Assembly: GCA_012270065.1 (NCBI GenBank)
Contig: JAAXJB010000016.1
Coordinates: 1 to 64,000, forward strand
From: Rubripirellula sp.
GTDB lineage: Bacteria; Planctomycetota; Planctomycetia; Pirellulales; Pirellulaceae
Reading direction: 5' to 3'
Length of the DNA stretch: 64,000 nt
In this document: positions 17,540 through 26,428 of the stretch, in pieces
Layout of the letters: the number at the start of each line of letters is the position of its first letter
Position numbering within the stretch: the stretch's first letter is position 1
The notes under the pieces: generated by a model
Seen by the model: only the letters and a program-made list of their open reading frames with translations
Told to the model about the DNA's origin: nothing
Database searches by the model: none
Position numbers and translations under genes: made by a program

Positions 17540-19657
17540 ATGTACGGTGCCATGCCCCGCCAGTTTGTCGCCCAAATCGCGTTTTTCCTGCTTGTCAGTG
17601 CTGCTGCCTGCTTTGCTACGCCATGCGCGGCCCAAACACGCGCTGAATCACCCAAGCGAAAGATTCCGCAACGCCTCCCGCAAACCATGAGCGATCGCTG
17701 GTACGACCGCATTGCAGCGGCCCTGCAACAGACCGAGGCTGACAGTGAGCTTGCGAATCCACAAGGAGACCAACCAACAGATGAGGATGGTGGCCAACAA
17801 CCCCGGCTTTCAAAGGAGGATGCACTCCAATTACTGCTTGAAGCGCCCAATTCGCTAGCTGATGACCCCAATTCTCTGCTTCAAGGACCGGCGACTCAGC
17901 TGAACGACCCGCTGGACGAACTGCTCGCGCCATCGAATCAGAAGGATCCGGGTAATGGTGACCTGCGTCTTCCGCGCCGACTTGGCCAGCAGGAACCAGC
18001 GTCGACTCAAGACGACCCCCATGAGGGCCTTTGGACAGAAACCTGCTATCCATCAGCAGAATCGTGCCGGAAATGCCATCCTTCCCAATACGAGGAGTGG
18101 CGTGCAAGCGGCCACGCTTACGCAACGATCTCACCCATGTATCAGCGCTTTGAACAGGCGATGACTGATTATACACGTGGCACAGTCGGATACTTCTGTG
18201 TTCGCTGTCACTCACCCATTGCAACGCAGCTCAAGTTGCCTCGTTCACAGAGCATGCTTGAAATGCCCCAGATCGTGCGCGAAGGTGTCACCTGCATTTC
18301 ATGCCATCGGATCCGCGAACACTACAGTCGCAGCCATGGAGACCGTCGCATCGAACCAGGTGATATCTACCAACCGATCGGTGGCGCGGGTACAGGTGAG
18401 GGTCTCGCCAACGCCATCAAGGACGCCAAGAAATACAAACTGAAGACCGACCCCAACCAGAAGGGGCCCGGCCAACCGATCCACCGATCCAGCTACTTTT
18501 TTGAACCACTCACCAACAGTGACGTTTGCATCTCATGCCATCAGGTTGCTGTTCACCCGGGCATCTGGCTGGAAGTCGTCCACGCGCAATATCGACACGG
18601 CCCGGCCGCCAAGAAAGGCATCACCTGCCAGCAGTGCCACATGGGCGCCGTGCCTGGGAAACCTGAAGGTTATGCCTGGGACCACGCAGCCGTACTGAAT
18701 GGGAAACCCTATGGTGAACCGCGAAAACATTCCAACCACACATTCTGGGGTCCTGGATATTCCATTGCACATCCGGGACTGTTTCCAATCAACCACGAAG
18801 CGAAACAATACAGTCCCCGTGAATGGCTGAAGTTCGATTACCGTGCCGGATGGGGAACACCGGCGTTTGAAGACAACGTCGTGCCGAACATGAGTTTCCC
18901 TGCTCCCTGGGACAACGTGGACGACCGAATGGATGGACGTCGCATCATCGACGCAAATCTGAAAAAACTGGCAACGAAACGTGCCAACGCGACAATGACC
19001 ATGGAAGCCAGTGTCGATGTTGAGGGACCAATTTTTTATCGCGATCCCCGTGCTGGCAAGCCATTGAAAATCGGATACCGCGTCACCAACACCAGCGAAG
19101 GTCACAATCTTCCGTCCGGGTCACTCGGAGCACAGCCCCAGCTCTGGCTGAACGTGGTGCTGATCGATCCGGATGGCTGCCGTGTTTGGGAAAGCGGCTA
19201 CCTCGACAGTAACGGTGACCTCGCCGACATGCATTCGGTTGATGTTGCCAAAGGCGTCATCCCACGTGACAAGGATCTATTCAACCTGCAGACAAAATTC
19301 CTGATCAATAATGTGCGAGGAACAGATCGCGAAGTCGCACTGCCACTGAATTTCAGTCTTGACCAACTCGCTCTGCTTCGGCCCGCGAATGTTCCTGTCA
19401 GCGTGTTGAATCATCCACAACTCATCCGAATGGAAGCGCACTCGATCCCCGCGCTGGATCATCGTGTTCCGAAATACCACATTCCGGCTTCAGCCCTGAC
19501 GAAACGAGGGGCTTACCGACTGAGCGTTCGCATGAGAAGCCGTCCCGAGCCCATGTACTTCATGCGGCAAATTCACAGTACCCCAGACATGATCCGTCGA
19601 ATGAACGAAAACATGCTGGATCTTCGAATCAGCAGTCACACATTTCTGGTGAAGTAA
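17540..19657 (+). CDS. Secreted multiheme (five CxxCH) cytochrome c
   Basis: A 705-residue exported cytochrome, related to the cytochrome c-554-type multiheme family. The signal peptide is MYGAMPRQFVAQIAFFLLVSAAACF...CAAQ. A polar, low-complexity linker of about 120 residues follows, then a heme domain with five c-type heme sites: Cys176-His180, Cys220-His224, Cys252-His256, Cys330-His334 and Cys363-His367. Several further His residues (for example in SGHAYATISPMY and KHSNHTFWG) could be distal ligands. The C-terminal 300 residues are beta-rich with NTSEGHNLPSG and no heme sites. The next gene starts 7 bp after the stop and encodes a predicted outer-membrane barrel, so the two are surely co-transcribed. 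Redox partner and substrate are unknown. Confidence 0.9.
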   Translation: MYGAMPRQFVAQIAFFLLVSAAACFATPCAAQTRAESPKRKIPQRLPQTMSDRWYDRIAAALQQTEADSELANPQGDQPTDEDGGQQPRLSKEDALQLLLEAPNSLADDPNSLLQGPATQLNDPLDELLAPSNQKDPGNGDLRLPRRLGQQEPASTQDDPHEGLWTETCYPSAESCRKCHPSQYEEWRASGHAYATISPMYQRFEQAMTDYTRGTVGYFCVRCHSPIATQLKLPRSQSMLEMPQIVREGVTCISCHRIREHYSRSHGDRRIEPGDIYQPIGGAGTGEGLANAIKDAKKYKLKTDPNQKGPGQPIHRSSYFFEPLTNSDVCISCHQVAVHPGIWLEVVHAQYRHGPAAKKGITCQQCHMGAVPGKPEGYAWDHAAVLNGKPYGEPRKHSNHTFWGPGYSIAHPGLFPINHEAKQYSPREWLKFDYRAGWGTPAFEDNVVPNMSFPAPWDNVDDRMDGRRIIDANLKKLATKRANATMTMEASVDVEGPIFYRDPRAGKPLKIGYRVTNTSEGHNLPSGSLGAQPQLWLNVVLIDPDGCRVWESGYLDSNGDLADMHSVDVAKGVIPRDKDLFNLQTKFLINNVRGTDREVALPLNFSLDQLALLRPANVPVSVLNHPQLIRMEAHSIPALDHRVPKYHIPASALTKRGAYRLSVRMRSRPEPMYFMRQIHSTPDMIRRMNENMLDLRISSHTFLVK

Positions 19658-19664
19658 ACGCGTC

Positions 19665-21866
19665 GTGGACATTTCAACCCAGTCACCTTCGTCACTTTTC
19701 TACGCATCCTGGCGGTTGCGCAGAATTGCATTGTGCGCGACGATTGTGCTGGGGTTGGCTTGCCTGTGGTGCACCATTGATGCAAATGCAACCGAGGCAA
19801 ATCATCACAACCGCCGATTAGCCGACTCGGCAGCAGGAACCCTCAAATCATCAAAGTCCCGACTAGCACCAGCAAACCGAAAACCGCTTGGCCAAACAGC
19901 CAATCCGCAGCCAAAATCCTCCGAGGTTCGTCCACCCACCATTGATCGCGAGACGTTTTTAAAAATAACAGCATTACCCGGAATGGATTCCGAAGTCGTT
20001 CCATCAGATGAGATACCCGCTGAATGGTACCGCAGGATTTTCGGAAGTCCGGCCGACGAACCTTCACGAGCACCCCGTGGTCAGTTCGTTATTCGCGAAA
20101 GTGAACCACATCAGACGGGCATTCCTTCCCAGCAAACTGAAGATGAAAACCGTGCCGGTAGGAACAACTCAGAGAAACGTCAAAATTCGGTCGTGTTCCC
20201 CCAGGTCACACTGCTCCAACCCACTGCATCCAATTCCACCGAATCGCCATCAGATCAACCAGCAGCGTTGGCACGGGAACGCCAAACGGAGAACAGTGCA
20301 TTCGCAGTGCCTTTTTGGATACAGAACTCTGAACAGACCCCACAAAACAATTACCCCACCCGATCTTCTGAAACGGTCGCTTCACCGACTTCCATTTTTT
20401 CAAATACCAACGGTTCAAATCGCCACCGTCGACATGCACTCAAAAAACTCACCCAGCGCATGACACCGGCAAATGGGATATCGCCCCAATGCGATCCATC
20501 GATGAATTTCTACAACGATTTTTCACCGACACCCATCGCAAATGAATCGATGTACCACGACGAACATCGTGAACAATGGGTCTACGACCATCACTATGAC
20601 GTACCAACACAAAGGCCGTGGGTCGAATGGGGACGCGTCTTTTATGGGGATGGGATCACTCCCCGCGGAAAAAACTGGTTTGGAGCCACCAACCTCGTGC
20701 GACCGGAGTTTTACGTCTACGGTGATTTCAGGTCAGGGATCATCGCTGGCAGGAATGCAGCGGGCCGTACGGACAATTGGGCAAACCGGCTGAACCTCGA
20801 CATGGACTTGAAAATCACCGACACGGAGCACCTGCATGCTTTCATCGGACCCATCGAAAACGAGGGACAGTTCACGCGGCTTGAATTGGTTGACGGTGAT
20901 TTGCAGTACCGGCAGGAAATCGACATCACACCATTCACTGGCTACTTTGAAGGCGACCTTGGTTCAATCCTGGGTGGACTGACCAAGCAGAGCGCGCCGT
21001 TTGAGTTTCCATTCACTTTGGGGCTGATTCCGCTGTTCTTTCAAAACGGGATCTGGATGGAGGATGCGGTCACAGGCGCCGCGTTCAGTCTCCCCGCACG
21101 CCACAGCAATCTACTGAACTGGTCGAATTACGATGCAACTTTCTTCGCAGTCTTTGACCAGTTGAACAGCCCCGCTTTCGGAACGAATGACCATGCTGCC
21201 CAGGCGTTCGGAACAGCATGGTTCATCGAAGCCTATCACGGGTACATCGAGACCGGTTACGCCTATGTGCGGAACCGGAATCAGTCGTCGCTGAGTTATC
21301 ACAACATCACGGCGAGTTATACCCGGCGTTATTTTGACCGGATCAGCAACAGCATTCGTGTGATCATCAACACCGGACAGGACCTGCCATCCGCCGAACG
21401 AACCGCTGACGGTGTGCTGCTCCTGGTGGAGAACAGCTGGATCACATCCAATCCCCTCACGGTGGTACCGTACGCCAACTTCTTCGCGGGCTGGAACCGT
21501 CCGCAATCGGTAGCACGGGCTGGAATTGCCGGTGGAATTCTCCGCAACACCGGGATCAACTTCGACACCGATGGCCTGAACGGACTGGCTACACTTGATG
21601 CCTCGGGAAGTGATACTGCTGGTGGTTCAATCGGACTGGATCTCCTGGGCCGTGACCTTGAAAAACAGCTCCTGCTGGAAGCTTCTTACCTCACCCCTAA
21701 CGGAAACGGAAATGCCGCAGTGAAAGGCGATCAATACGCACTGGGGTTACGATTCCAGATTCCTCTGAGCAACTCAACGCTTTGGCGATTTGACACCATG
21801 TATGGCTGGCGTGGCGGATTAGAGGATGTTTACGGAACGAGGATGGAGTATCGTTGGAAATTCTGA
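19665..21866 (+). CDS. Predicted outer-membrane beta-barrel protein
   Basis: A 733-residue exported protein of unknown family. The GTG start gives a signal peptide whose core is IALCATIVLGLACLWCTIDANA. Residues of roughly 40-280 are polar, Pro/Ser/Asn/Gln-rich and look disordered. From about residue 330 onward the sequence alternates short strands and turns, with paired aromatic residues (FYVYGDFRSGIIAG, LNLDMDLKITDTEHLHAFIG, ITASYTRRYFDRISNSIRVIIN). It ends in a barrel-type closing strand, TRMEYRWKF, with a terminal Phe as in many outer-membrane proteins. It follows the multiheme cytochrome by 7 bp with no room for a promoter. A porin-like partner for the cytochrome is plausible; no direct homologue is recognised, so the function is inference. 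Confidence 0.8.
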   Translation: MDISTQSPSSLFYASWRLRRIALCATIVLGLACLWCTIDANATEANHHNRRLADSAAGTLKSSKSRLAPANRKPLGQTANPQPKSSEVRPPTIDRETFLKITALPGMDSEVVPSDEIPAEWYRRIFGSPADEPSRAPRGQFVIRESEPHQTGIPSQQTEDENRAGRNNSEKRQNSVVFPQVTLLQPTASNSTESPSDQPAALARERQTENSAFAVPFWIQNSEQTPQNNYPTRSSETVASPTSIFSNTNGSNRHRRHALKKLTQRMTPANGISPQCDPSMNFYNDFSPTPIANESMYHDEHREQWVYDHHYDVPTQRPWVEWGRVFYGDGITPRGKNWFGATNLVRPEFYVYGDFRSGIIAGRNAAGRTDNWANRLNLDMDLKITDTEHLHAFIGPIENEGQFTRLELVDGDLQYRQEIDITPFTGYFEGDLGSILGGLTKQSAPFEFPFTLGLIPLFFQNGIWMEDAVTGAAFSLPARHSNLLNWSNYDATFFAVFDQLNSPAFGTNDHAAQAFGTAWFIEAYHGYIETGYAYVRNRNQSSLSYHNITASYTRRYFDRISNSIRVIINTGQDLPSAERTADGVLLLVENSWITSNPLTVVPYANFFAGWNRPQSVARAGIAGGILRNTGINFDTDGLNGLATLDASGSDTAGGSIGLDLLGRDLEKQLLLEASYLTPNGNGNAAVKGDQYALGLRFQIPLSNSTLWRFDTMYGWRGGLEDVYGTRMEYRWKF

Positions 21867-22017
21867 GTATCGATTCGAGCAATTCAGCGACACCTCCACG
21901 CAGCTTTCATGCCATATGAATGCAGAGGAGTTCAGCCGAGTGGTTGCATGCAGAGAATCAATGGCGACGCACCTCCTGATCACCCCCCGAACCACGCCTA
22001 GCAACGTCTGAAAACTG

Positions 22018-23259
22018 ATGTCTTCAAATCAACAACGTGTTCAACGCCGCCGCGACAGCCTCCGCCCCGAAGGACAAAACCTGCGTGGGACAATTTACGA
22101 CATCATTTTTGAAGCGGATTCCCCGGCAGGAAAGGCATTCGATATCGCGTTGCTCTTTGCCATTCTTGTCAGCATTTCCATTGAATCGCTGCAAACGGTT
22201 CCCGGTTTCACACAGCAACCACAACTGCTGAATCTGTTCAACATTTCGGAGTGGATCCTGACGTTTCTGTTCACGATCGAATACCTGCTGAGGTTGTTTT
22301 GTGTAAGAAAACCTCTTCGCTACATATTCAGTTTCTGGGGCCTGATAGATGTATTGAGCATTCTGCCGTCGTACATCACATACTTCATTGGTACATCTTC
22401 GCGGTCCTTTGTGATCATCAGAAGTATCCGCCTGTTGCGTGTTTTCCGGGTGTTGAAATTGTGGCGGATGATGAACGAGGCTGACGAACTGGCATCGGCA
22501 ATCTGGAAAGTCCGCGACAAAATCATCGTATTCGTGGCGGTTGTTCTGGTGGCCGTCACCATCAGTGGCACACTGATGTACCACATTGAAACTTATTCGC
22601 AGGGAATCATCGATGAACCTGCTGAAGATCTGGCCGTCGTTCTGAATCTTGATCCCACGACGATCGGCAAGGTGATGGATCAGGAGAATTACATCGTGTT
22701 GGAAACCGGAGCGACGCCGCTGAAATACCACCAACTACTCACACCAGATGAGTATCTGAATGCGCAGAAAGAATACAACGATGACATTTTCTCTGCCGAC
22801 ATCGGTCCTGATGCCATCGTGAAGATGGTGGCAGCCGTCAATCTGGAAGACATGATTGACAAACTTGAAATAAGGATCGAAACGGCGTCGACGCCCGATA
22901 CCCAGTCTACCCTTGAACGGGAACTGGAAGTCGTGAAATCCATTCGCGAGATCAACAGCCGTCCTCAAAGCAAATTCACTTCGATACCGCAGTCAATGTA
23001 TTGGGCGATCGTGACCATGACCACGGTCGGTTACGGTGACGTGGTTCCCCAAACCGCCCCCGGCAAAGTGATCTCAGCGATGTTGATTCTGCTTGGCTAC
23101 AGCCTCATCATTGTCCCATCCACCTTTGTGAGCGCCGAATTCCTCCAGAAGCGTCAGAGAAACTCCGAAGAGGCCGCTCCATGTGAACAATGCGGCGCGA
23201 CGGGACAACGAAGTGACGCGGATTTCTGCTACCGCTGCGGAGTCCGTTACCAGCGATAA
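22018..23259 (+). CDS. Voltage-gated-type potassium channel with long turret insert and zinc-ribbon tail
   Basis: A 413-residue six-helix ion channel of the inner membrane. S1 is FDIALLFAILVSISIESL, S2 lies around ISEWILTFLFTIEYLLRLF, and S4 is the voltage-sensor-like RSIRLLRVFRVLKLWR. S5 ends near residue 190 (GTLMYHIE). The pore helix SIPQSMYWAIVTMT leads to the potassium filter TVGYGD (336-341), and S6 follows. Between S5 and the pore helix, residues ~192-317 form an extra ~125-residue acidic, partly helical segment where KvAP-like and plant/animal Kv channels have a short turret. The C-terminus carries CEQC...CYRC (389-407), a predicted zinc ribbon. The ATG at 22018 directly follows a 151-bp gap from the barrel gene; it may be separately transcribed. 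Confidence 0.93.
   Translation: MSSNQQRVQRRRDSLRPEGQNLRGTIYDIIFEADSPAGKAFDIALLFAILVSISIESLQTVPGFTQQPQLLNLFNISEWILTFLFTIEYLLRLFCVRKPLRYIFSFWGLIDVLSILPSYITYFIGTSSRSFVIIRSIRLLRVFRVLKLWRMMNEADELASAIWKVRDKIIVFVAVVLVAVTISGTLMYHIETYSQGIIDEPAEDLAVVLNLDPTTIGKVMDQENYIVLETGATPLKYHQLLTPDEYLNAQKEYNDDIFSADIGPDAIVKMVAAVNLEDMIDKLEIRIETASTPDTQSTLERELEVVKSIREINSRPQSKFTSIPQSMYWAIVTMTTVGYGDVVPQTAPGKVISAMLILLGYSLIIVPSTFVSAEFLQKRQRNSEEAAPCEQCGATGQRSDADFCYRCGVRYQR
22591..22971 (+). other. Channel turret insertion (residues ~192-318)
   Basis: Coding segment of the channel gene with no counterpart in standard Kv turrets. It is in frame and uses codons like the rest. The product is rich in Asp and Glu, begins after YHIETYSQG, and ends before the pore helix at SKFTSIPQS. 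It contains LDPTTIGKVMDQENYI and a predicted coiled helix, NLEDMIDKLEIRIETA to LERELEVVKSIREI. It would face the periplasm. Confidence 0.8.
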
Positions 23260-23307
23260 AGGTCAGCGGGTTCAACTGGTCCTCGGGTCAAACTCCGATC
23301 AGTCGAA

Positions 23308-23332
23308 AAGTTGATCACGCCAGCATCAACTT
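23308..23332. other. Hairpin between convergent genes
   Basis: A perfect 8-bp stem, AAGTTGAT (23308-23315) and ATCAACTT (23325-23332), with a 9-nt loop. It lies in the 131-bp gap between the convergent channel and apt genes. It could serve as a shared, T-poor terminator. Confidence 0.4.
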
Positions 23333-23390
23333 CCAGCGGCCATTTCCGCCAAAGCAACGAGTCTGTTGGCGATGGCTGGGTACCTCAAGC

Positions 23391-23906
23391 TCAATAACTC
23401 AACACGGATCGACAGCGATGCGGTTGAAGCCTCTGTTCACCCGGCAGATCAAGCAGGTGAATCAGAAACGCGCAACCCACGACCTCGGCACCAGCTTTTT
23501 CGAAGAGCCGGCAGCATGCCTCCATCGTGCCGCCAGTGGCCAACAAGTCATCCACCAACAAAACACGTTGTCCCGGTTGAACTCCATCCACATGGATCTG
23601 GAGTTCATCACTGCCGTACTCAAGGTCGTAAGTGTGGGAATGTGCCTTGTATGGAAGTTTCCCGGGCTTTCGTATCGGTACGAAACCAACCCCCAGTTTC
23701 AACGCCAGCGGCGTACCGAAAATGAACCCTCGCGCCTCAGCAGCGGCAATCACATCAACCTTCTCACCGGCGAAGAGCGCCGCCATGGCATCAATCGCAG
23801 CCGCCAACGCCTCTCCGTCTCCTAACAACGGCGTGATATCTCGAAATAGGATGCCCGGTTTGGGGTAGTCCGGAATATTGCGGACAAAATCTTTCAAATC
23901 GACCAT
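23391..23906 (-). CDS. apt: Adenine phosphoribosyltransferase
   Basis: Purine salvage enzyme that joins adenine to PRPP to give AMP. The 171-residue cytoplasmic protein has the family N-terminus (MVDLKDFVRNIPDYPKPGILFRD), the adenine-binding loop EARGFIFGTPLALKL, the flexible loop FVPIRKPGKLPYKA, and the PRPP-binding motif VLLVDDLLATGGTMEA. The ATG at 23906 fits the family start; the longer frame adds 20 Cys-rich residues of no merit. The C-terminus ends soon after the last strand, with a short Arg/His-rich tail (QRLQPHRCRSVLSY). It is convergent with the channel gene and divergent from dapF. Confidence 0.95.
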   Translation of the reverse strand: MVDLKDFVRNIPDYPKPGILFRDITPLLGDGEALAAAIDAMAALFAGEKVDVIAAAEARGFIFGTPLALKLGVGFVPIRKPGKLPYKAHSHTYDLEYGSDELQIHVDGVQPGQRVLLVDDLLATGGTMEACCRLFEKAGAEVVGCAFLIHLLDLPGEQRLQPHRCRSVLSY

Positions 23907-24316
23907 GGATACCTTCGTCGGAAACAACTGCGGAAAGCAACAGCTAAACAAGTCACACGTACACAAACACTAAGGCACGGGCAGCCATCATGGAAGTGGC
24001 GTGCGTTAAAGGCACGCCTGAAATGAATCAAAGGCAAGCTGGAAATGAACCAGAGGCAGACCTGAAAACGGACGAGTCAGGACGGATCTGTTACCCAACT
24101 TCTCCTCGTTGCCTGCGGCTGCTCCAGGTACAACAGCACGCGTCACGTCACACGTGCTGGAATTCATCGGAAAATCATTCCCGTCAAGCGGTTTCAGGAT
24201 GGCATTTCGACAGGATCGGTCGCAGACACAGGAATCGACGACAAAGACTCAACGGCAGCCCATCCAGCCGCTTTAGTTTGGTTCCCATCAAGGCCGGTTG
24301 CCGGTACCATGTGGCC
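23907..24316. other. Divergent apt-dapF intergenic region with tandem repeat
   Basis: These 410 bp separate divergent apt and dapF. The dapF frame stays open across much of it but the translation is not conserved-looking. A 22-bp tandem repeat (24010-24053 plus a partial third copy) is the only structure seen. Confidence 0.45.
24010..24068 (+). repeat. 22-bp imperfect tandem repeat, 2.6 copies
   Basis: Units begin AGGCACGCCTGAAATGAATC (24010-24031), AGGCAAGCTGGAAATGAACC (24032-24053) and AGGCAGACCTGAAAACGG (24054 onward). It lies upstream of dapF between divergent genes. It could hold binding sites or be a neutral minisatellite. Confidence 0.6.
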
Positions 24317-25159
24317 ATGAAATTCACCAAAATGCACGGCGCGGGCAACGATTACGTGTACGTTGACTGCTTTGCCGAAAAACCGCCTGCCAACCTGCCA
24401 GAAATTGCACGTCACATTTCGCACCGTCACTTTGGCGTCGGAGCAGACGGTCTGATTCTGATCCACCCCAGTGAGATCGCTGATGCGAAAATGCAGATGT
24501 TCAATGCGGACGGCAGTGAGTCAGAGATGTGCGGTAACGGAATCCGTTGCGTGGCAAAATACGTTCACGACCACGGCATTGCTTCCAAACCATCGCTGAA
24601 AATCGAAACCGGTGCGGGGGTGTTGGGGATCGATCTGTTGCTGGCCGACAACGGCAAAGTCGATCAGGTCACCGTGGACATGGGTCCGCCAGAACTCGAG
24701 GCACCGCAAATACCGACCACACTGCGGGAATCCGGTCAGGTGATTGATGTCGACGTGAGGTTTGGCACGCATGAATTCCAAGCCACTTGTGTTTCCATGG
24801 GCAATCCTCACTGCATCGTGTTCGTCGATCAAGCCACGGATGAACTTGTTCTTCAGGCTGGCCCGGTCATCGAACGCGACCCACGGTTCCCCAATCGCAT
24901 CAATGTCGAATTTGTTGAGATCATATCGCCAACGGAAGTTCGCCAACGGACCTGGGAACGCGGTTCGGGTGAAACCTGGGCATGTGGTACAGGTGCCTCG
25001 GCTGTATGCGTGGCTGGTGTACTTACAGGACGAACAGAACGACGCATCACCAACCACCTGCTCGGTGGCGATCTGATTCTGGAATGGAATGACGAAAGCA
25101 ACCATGTCATGATGACGGGCCCTGCTGTCGAAGTATTCACAGGAACGTGGACTCCCTGA
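24317..25159 (+). CDS. dapF: Diaminopimelate epimerase
   Basis: Interconverts LL- and meso-diaminopimelate, giving the precursor of lysine and of peptidoglycan cross-links. The 280-residue protein begins [17 protein letters not shown], the usual start. It carries both catalytic cysteines: Cys72 in [10 protein letters not shown] and Cys223 in [12 protein letters not shown]. The [13 protein letters not shown] and [13 protein letters not shown] signatures are intact, so the enzyme should be active. Its 3' end overlaps the xseA start region by 13 bp, pointing to one operon. A complete dapF agrees with the view that Planctomycetia make peptidoglycan. Confidence 0.96.
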   Translation: MKFTKMHGAGNDYVYVDCFAEKPPANLPEIARHISHRHFGVGADGLILIHPSEIADAKMQMFNADGSESEMCGNGIRCVAKYVHDHGIASKPSLKIETGAGVLGIDLLLADNGKVDQVTVDMGPPELEAPQIPTTLRESGQVIDVDVRFGTHEFQATCVSMGNPHCIVFVDQATDELVLQAGPVIERDPRFPNRINVEFVEIISPTEVRQRTWERGSGETWACGTGASAVCVAGVLTGRTERRITNHLLGGDLILEWNDESNHVMMTGPAVEVFTGTWTP

Positions 25160-26379
25160 TCGTGAACACTGCCCCAGCGAAGCCTGTCTCCGTCAGCGAA
25201 TTGACAGGACACATCAAAGCAATTCTGGAAGGAACGTTCCCTTCGATCTGTGTCGAAGGCGAAATTTCTGACCTCACCCGACCACGCAGCGGGCATCTCT
25301 ACTTTACGCTCAAGGATGAACACGCCCAGATTCGCGGCGTGATCTGGCGGAGCACTGCGGCGCGGATGAAAACACAGATCAAAGAGGGTCAATCTGTGCT
25401 GTGTTTCGGAGATGTCGAAGTTTATGGAGCCCGAGGGACGTATTCGCTGGTTGTGCGCAAGGTACAGACCCAAGGTTTGGGCCCGTTACAACAGGCTTTT
25501 CTGGAGCTGAAACAGAAGCTCAATGCCGAGGGTCTTTTCGCGGCGGAACGCAAGCAACCCATTCCACGTTTTCCGAAGCGTCTCGGAGTGGTAACGAGCC
25601 CGAGTGGTGCTGCCATTCGTGATTTCCTGAAAGCAGCTGCCCAACGCTGGCCCGGAGTTGAAATTCTGATCATCCCCACTCTGGTACAAGGGCAAGGCGC
25701 CGCAGAATCCATTGCTCAAGCGATCCAGTCAGCCCAGCGAATCACCCCAAAGCTTGACACATTGGTCGTCACTCGAGGCGGTGGCAGCCTGGAAGACCTG
25801 TGGTGTTTCAATGAAGAGCAGGTCGTTCGGGCCGTTGCCCACTGCGACATTCCGACAATATCCGCGGTGGGGCACGAAGTCGACATCACACTCTGTGATC
25901 TTGCTGCCGATGTGCGTGCCCTGACACCAACGGACGGAGCGACTTGTGCCCTGCCGGACCGGAACATGGTGGTGAATACCCTGTCTGACCTGCAGGCTCG
26001 CCTTCATCGCAGCGCACGAAACGGTATCACCTCGAGGAAAAACCGCCTCCATGCAATTCAAACACGTTCCATCTTGAAACGACCTCATGAACTTGTGCAG
26101 CGTCGATTCAGACAACTGGACGAACTCGACGCGCGAGCGCGAAAAGCAATGTTCGCAAGGGTTGCATTGAACAAGGCTAAAATCGGTAAAGCAGCGGCAA
26201 CCCTGTCAGCGTTATCACCTTTGAATGTCCTCGCCCGCGGGTATAGCGTTACCCTTGATGCCGATGATCAAACCATTCAGGATCCGAATCAGGTCAAGGT
26301 CGGCGACAACATCCGCAGCCGCGTCGAGGGCGGTGACATTGAATCGATCGTGAAATCCATTCATGTTCATGACGACTGA
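25147..26379 (+). CDS. xseA: Exodeoxyribonuclease VII large subunit
   Basis: Catalytic subunit of exonuclease VII, which degrades single-stranded DNA in repair and recombination. The 410-residue protein has the N-terminal OB-fold ([15 protein letters not shown]...[22 protein letters not shown]), the catalytic core ([59 protein letters not shown]) and a long coiled region (residues ~270-350). The C-terminal strand has [11 protein letters not shown] used the GTG at 25147, which overlaps dapF; a second GTG at 25162 is also possible. The small subunit gene xseB, often adjacent in other bacteria, is not next to it here. Confidence 0.95.
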   Translation: MDSLIVNTAPAKPVSVSELTGHIKAILEGTFPSICVEGEISDLTRPRSGHLYFTLKDEHAQIRGVIWRSTAARMKTQIKEGQSVLCFGDVEVYGARGTYSLVVRKVQTQGLGPLQQAFLELKQKLNAEGLFAAERKQPIPRFPKRLGVVTSPSGAAIRDFLKAAAQRWPGVEILIIPTLVQGQGAAESIAQAIQSAQRITPKLDTLVVTRGGGSLEDLWCFNEEQVVRAVAHCDIPTISAVGHEVDITLCDLAADVRALTPTDGATCALPDRNMVVNTLSDLQARLHRSARNGITSRKNRLHAIQTRSILKRPHELVQRRFRQLDELDARARKAMFARVALNKAKIGKAAATLSALSPLNVLARGYSVTLDADDQTIQDPNQVKVGDNIRSRVEGGDIESIVKSIHVHDD

Positions 26380-26419
26380 CGCCAAAGCAGACGACATACC
26401 ATCGTCGTGCGTCATTTTT
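26377..26419 (+). terminator. Terminator built on the xseA stop codon
   Basis: TGACGC at 26377-26382, which starts with the xseA stop codon, pairs with GCGTCA at 26409-26414. An inner ACGAC/GTCGT pair (26391-26395 with 26404-26408) extends the stem, and TTTTT follows at 26415-26419. An 8-nt bulge on the left arm makes the fold imperfect. It lies in the 49-bp gap before the convergent beta-helix gene. Confidence 0.5.
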
Positions 26420-26428
26420 CTTAACTGG

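Noticed and set aside
22024-22734. 236-codon minus-strand frame opposite the channel gene
   Set aside because: His/Gln-rich antisense translation of a secure channel gene.
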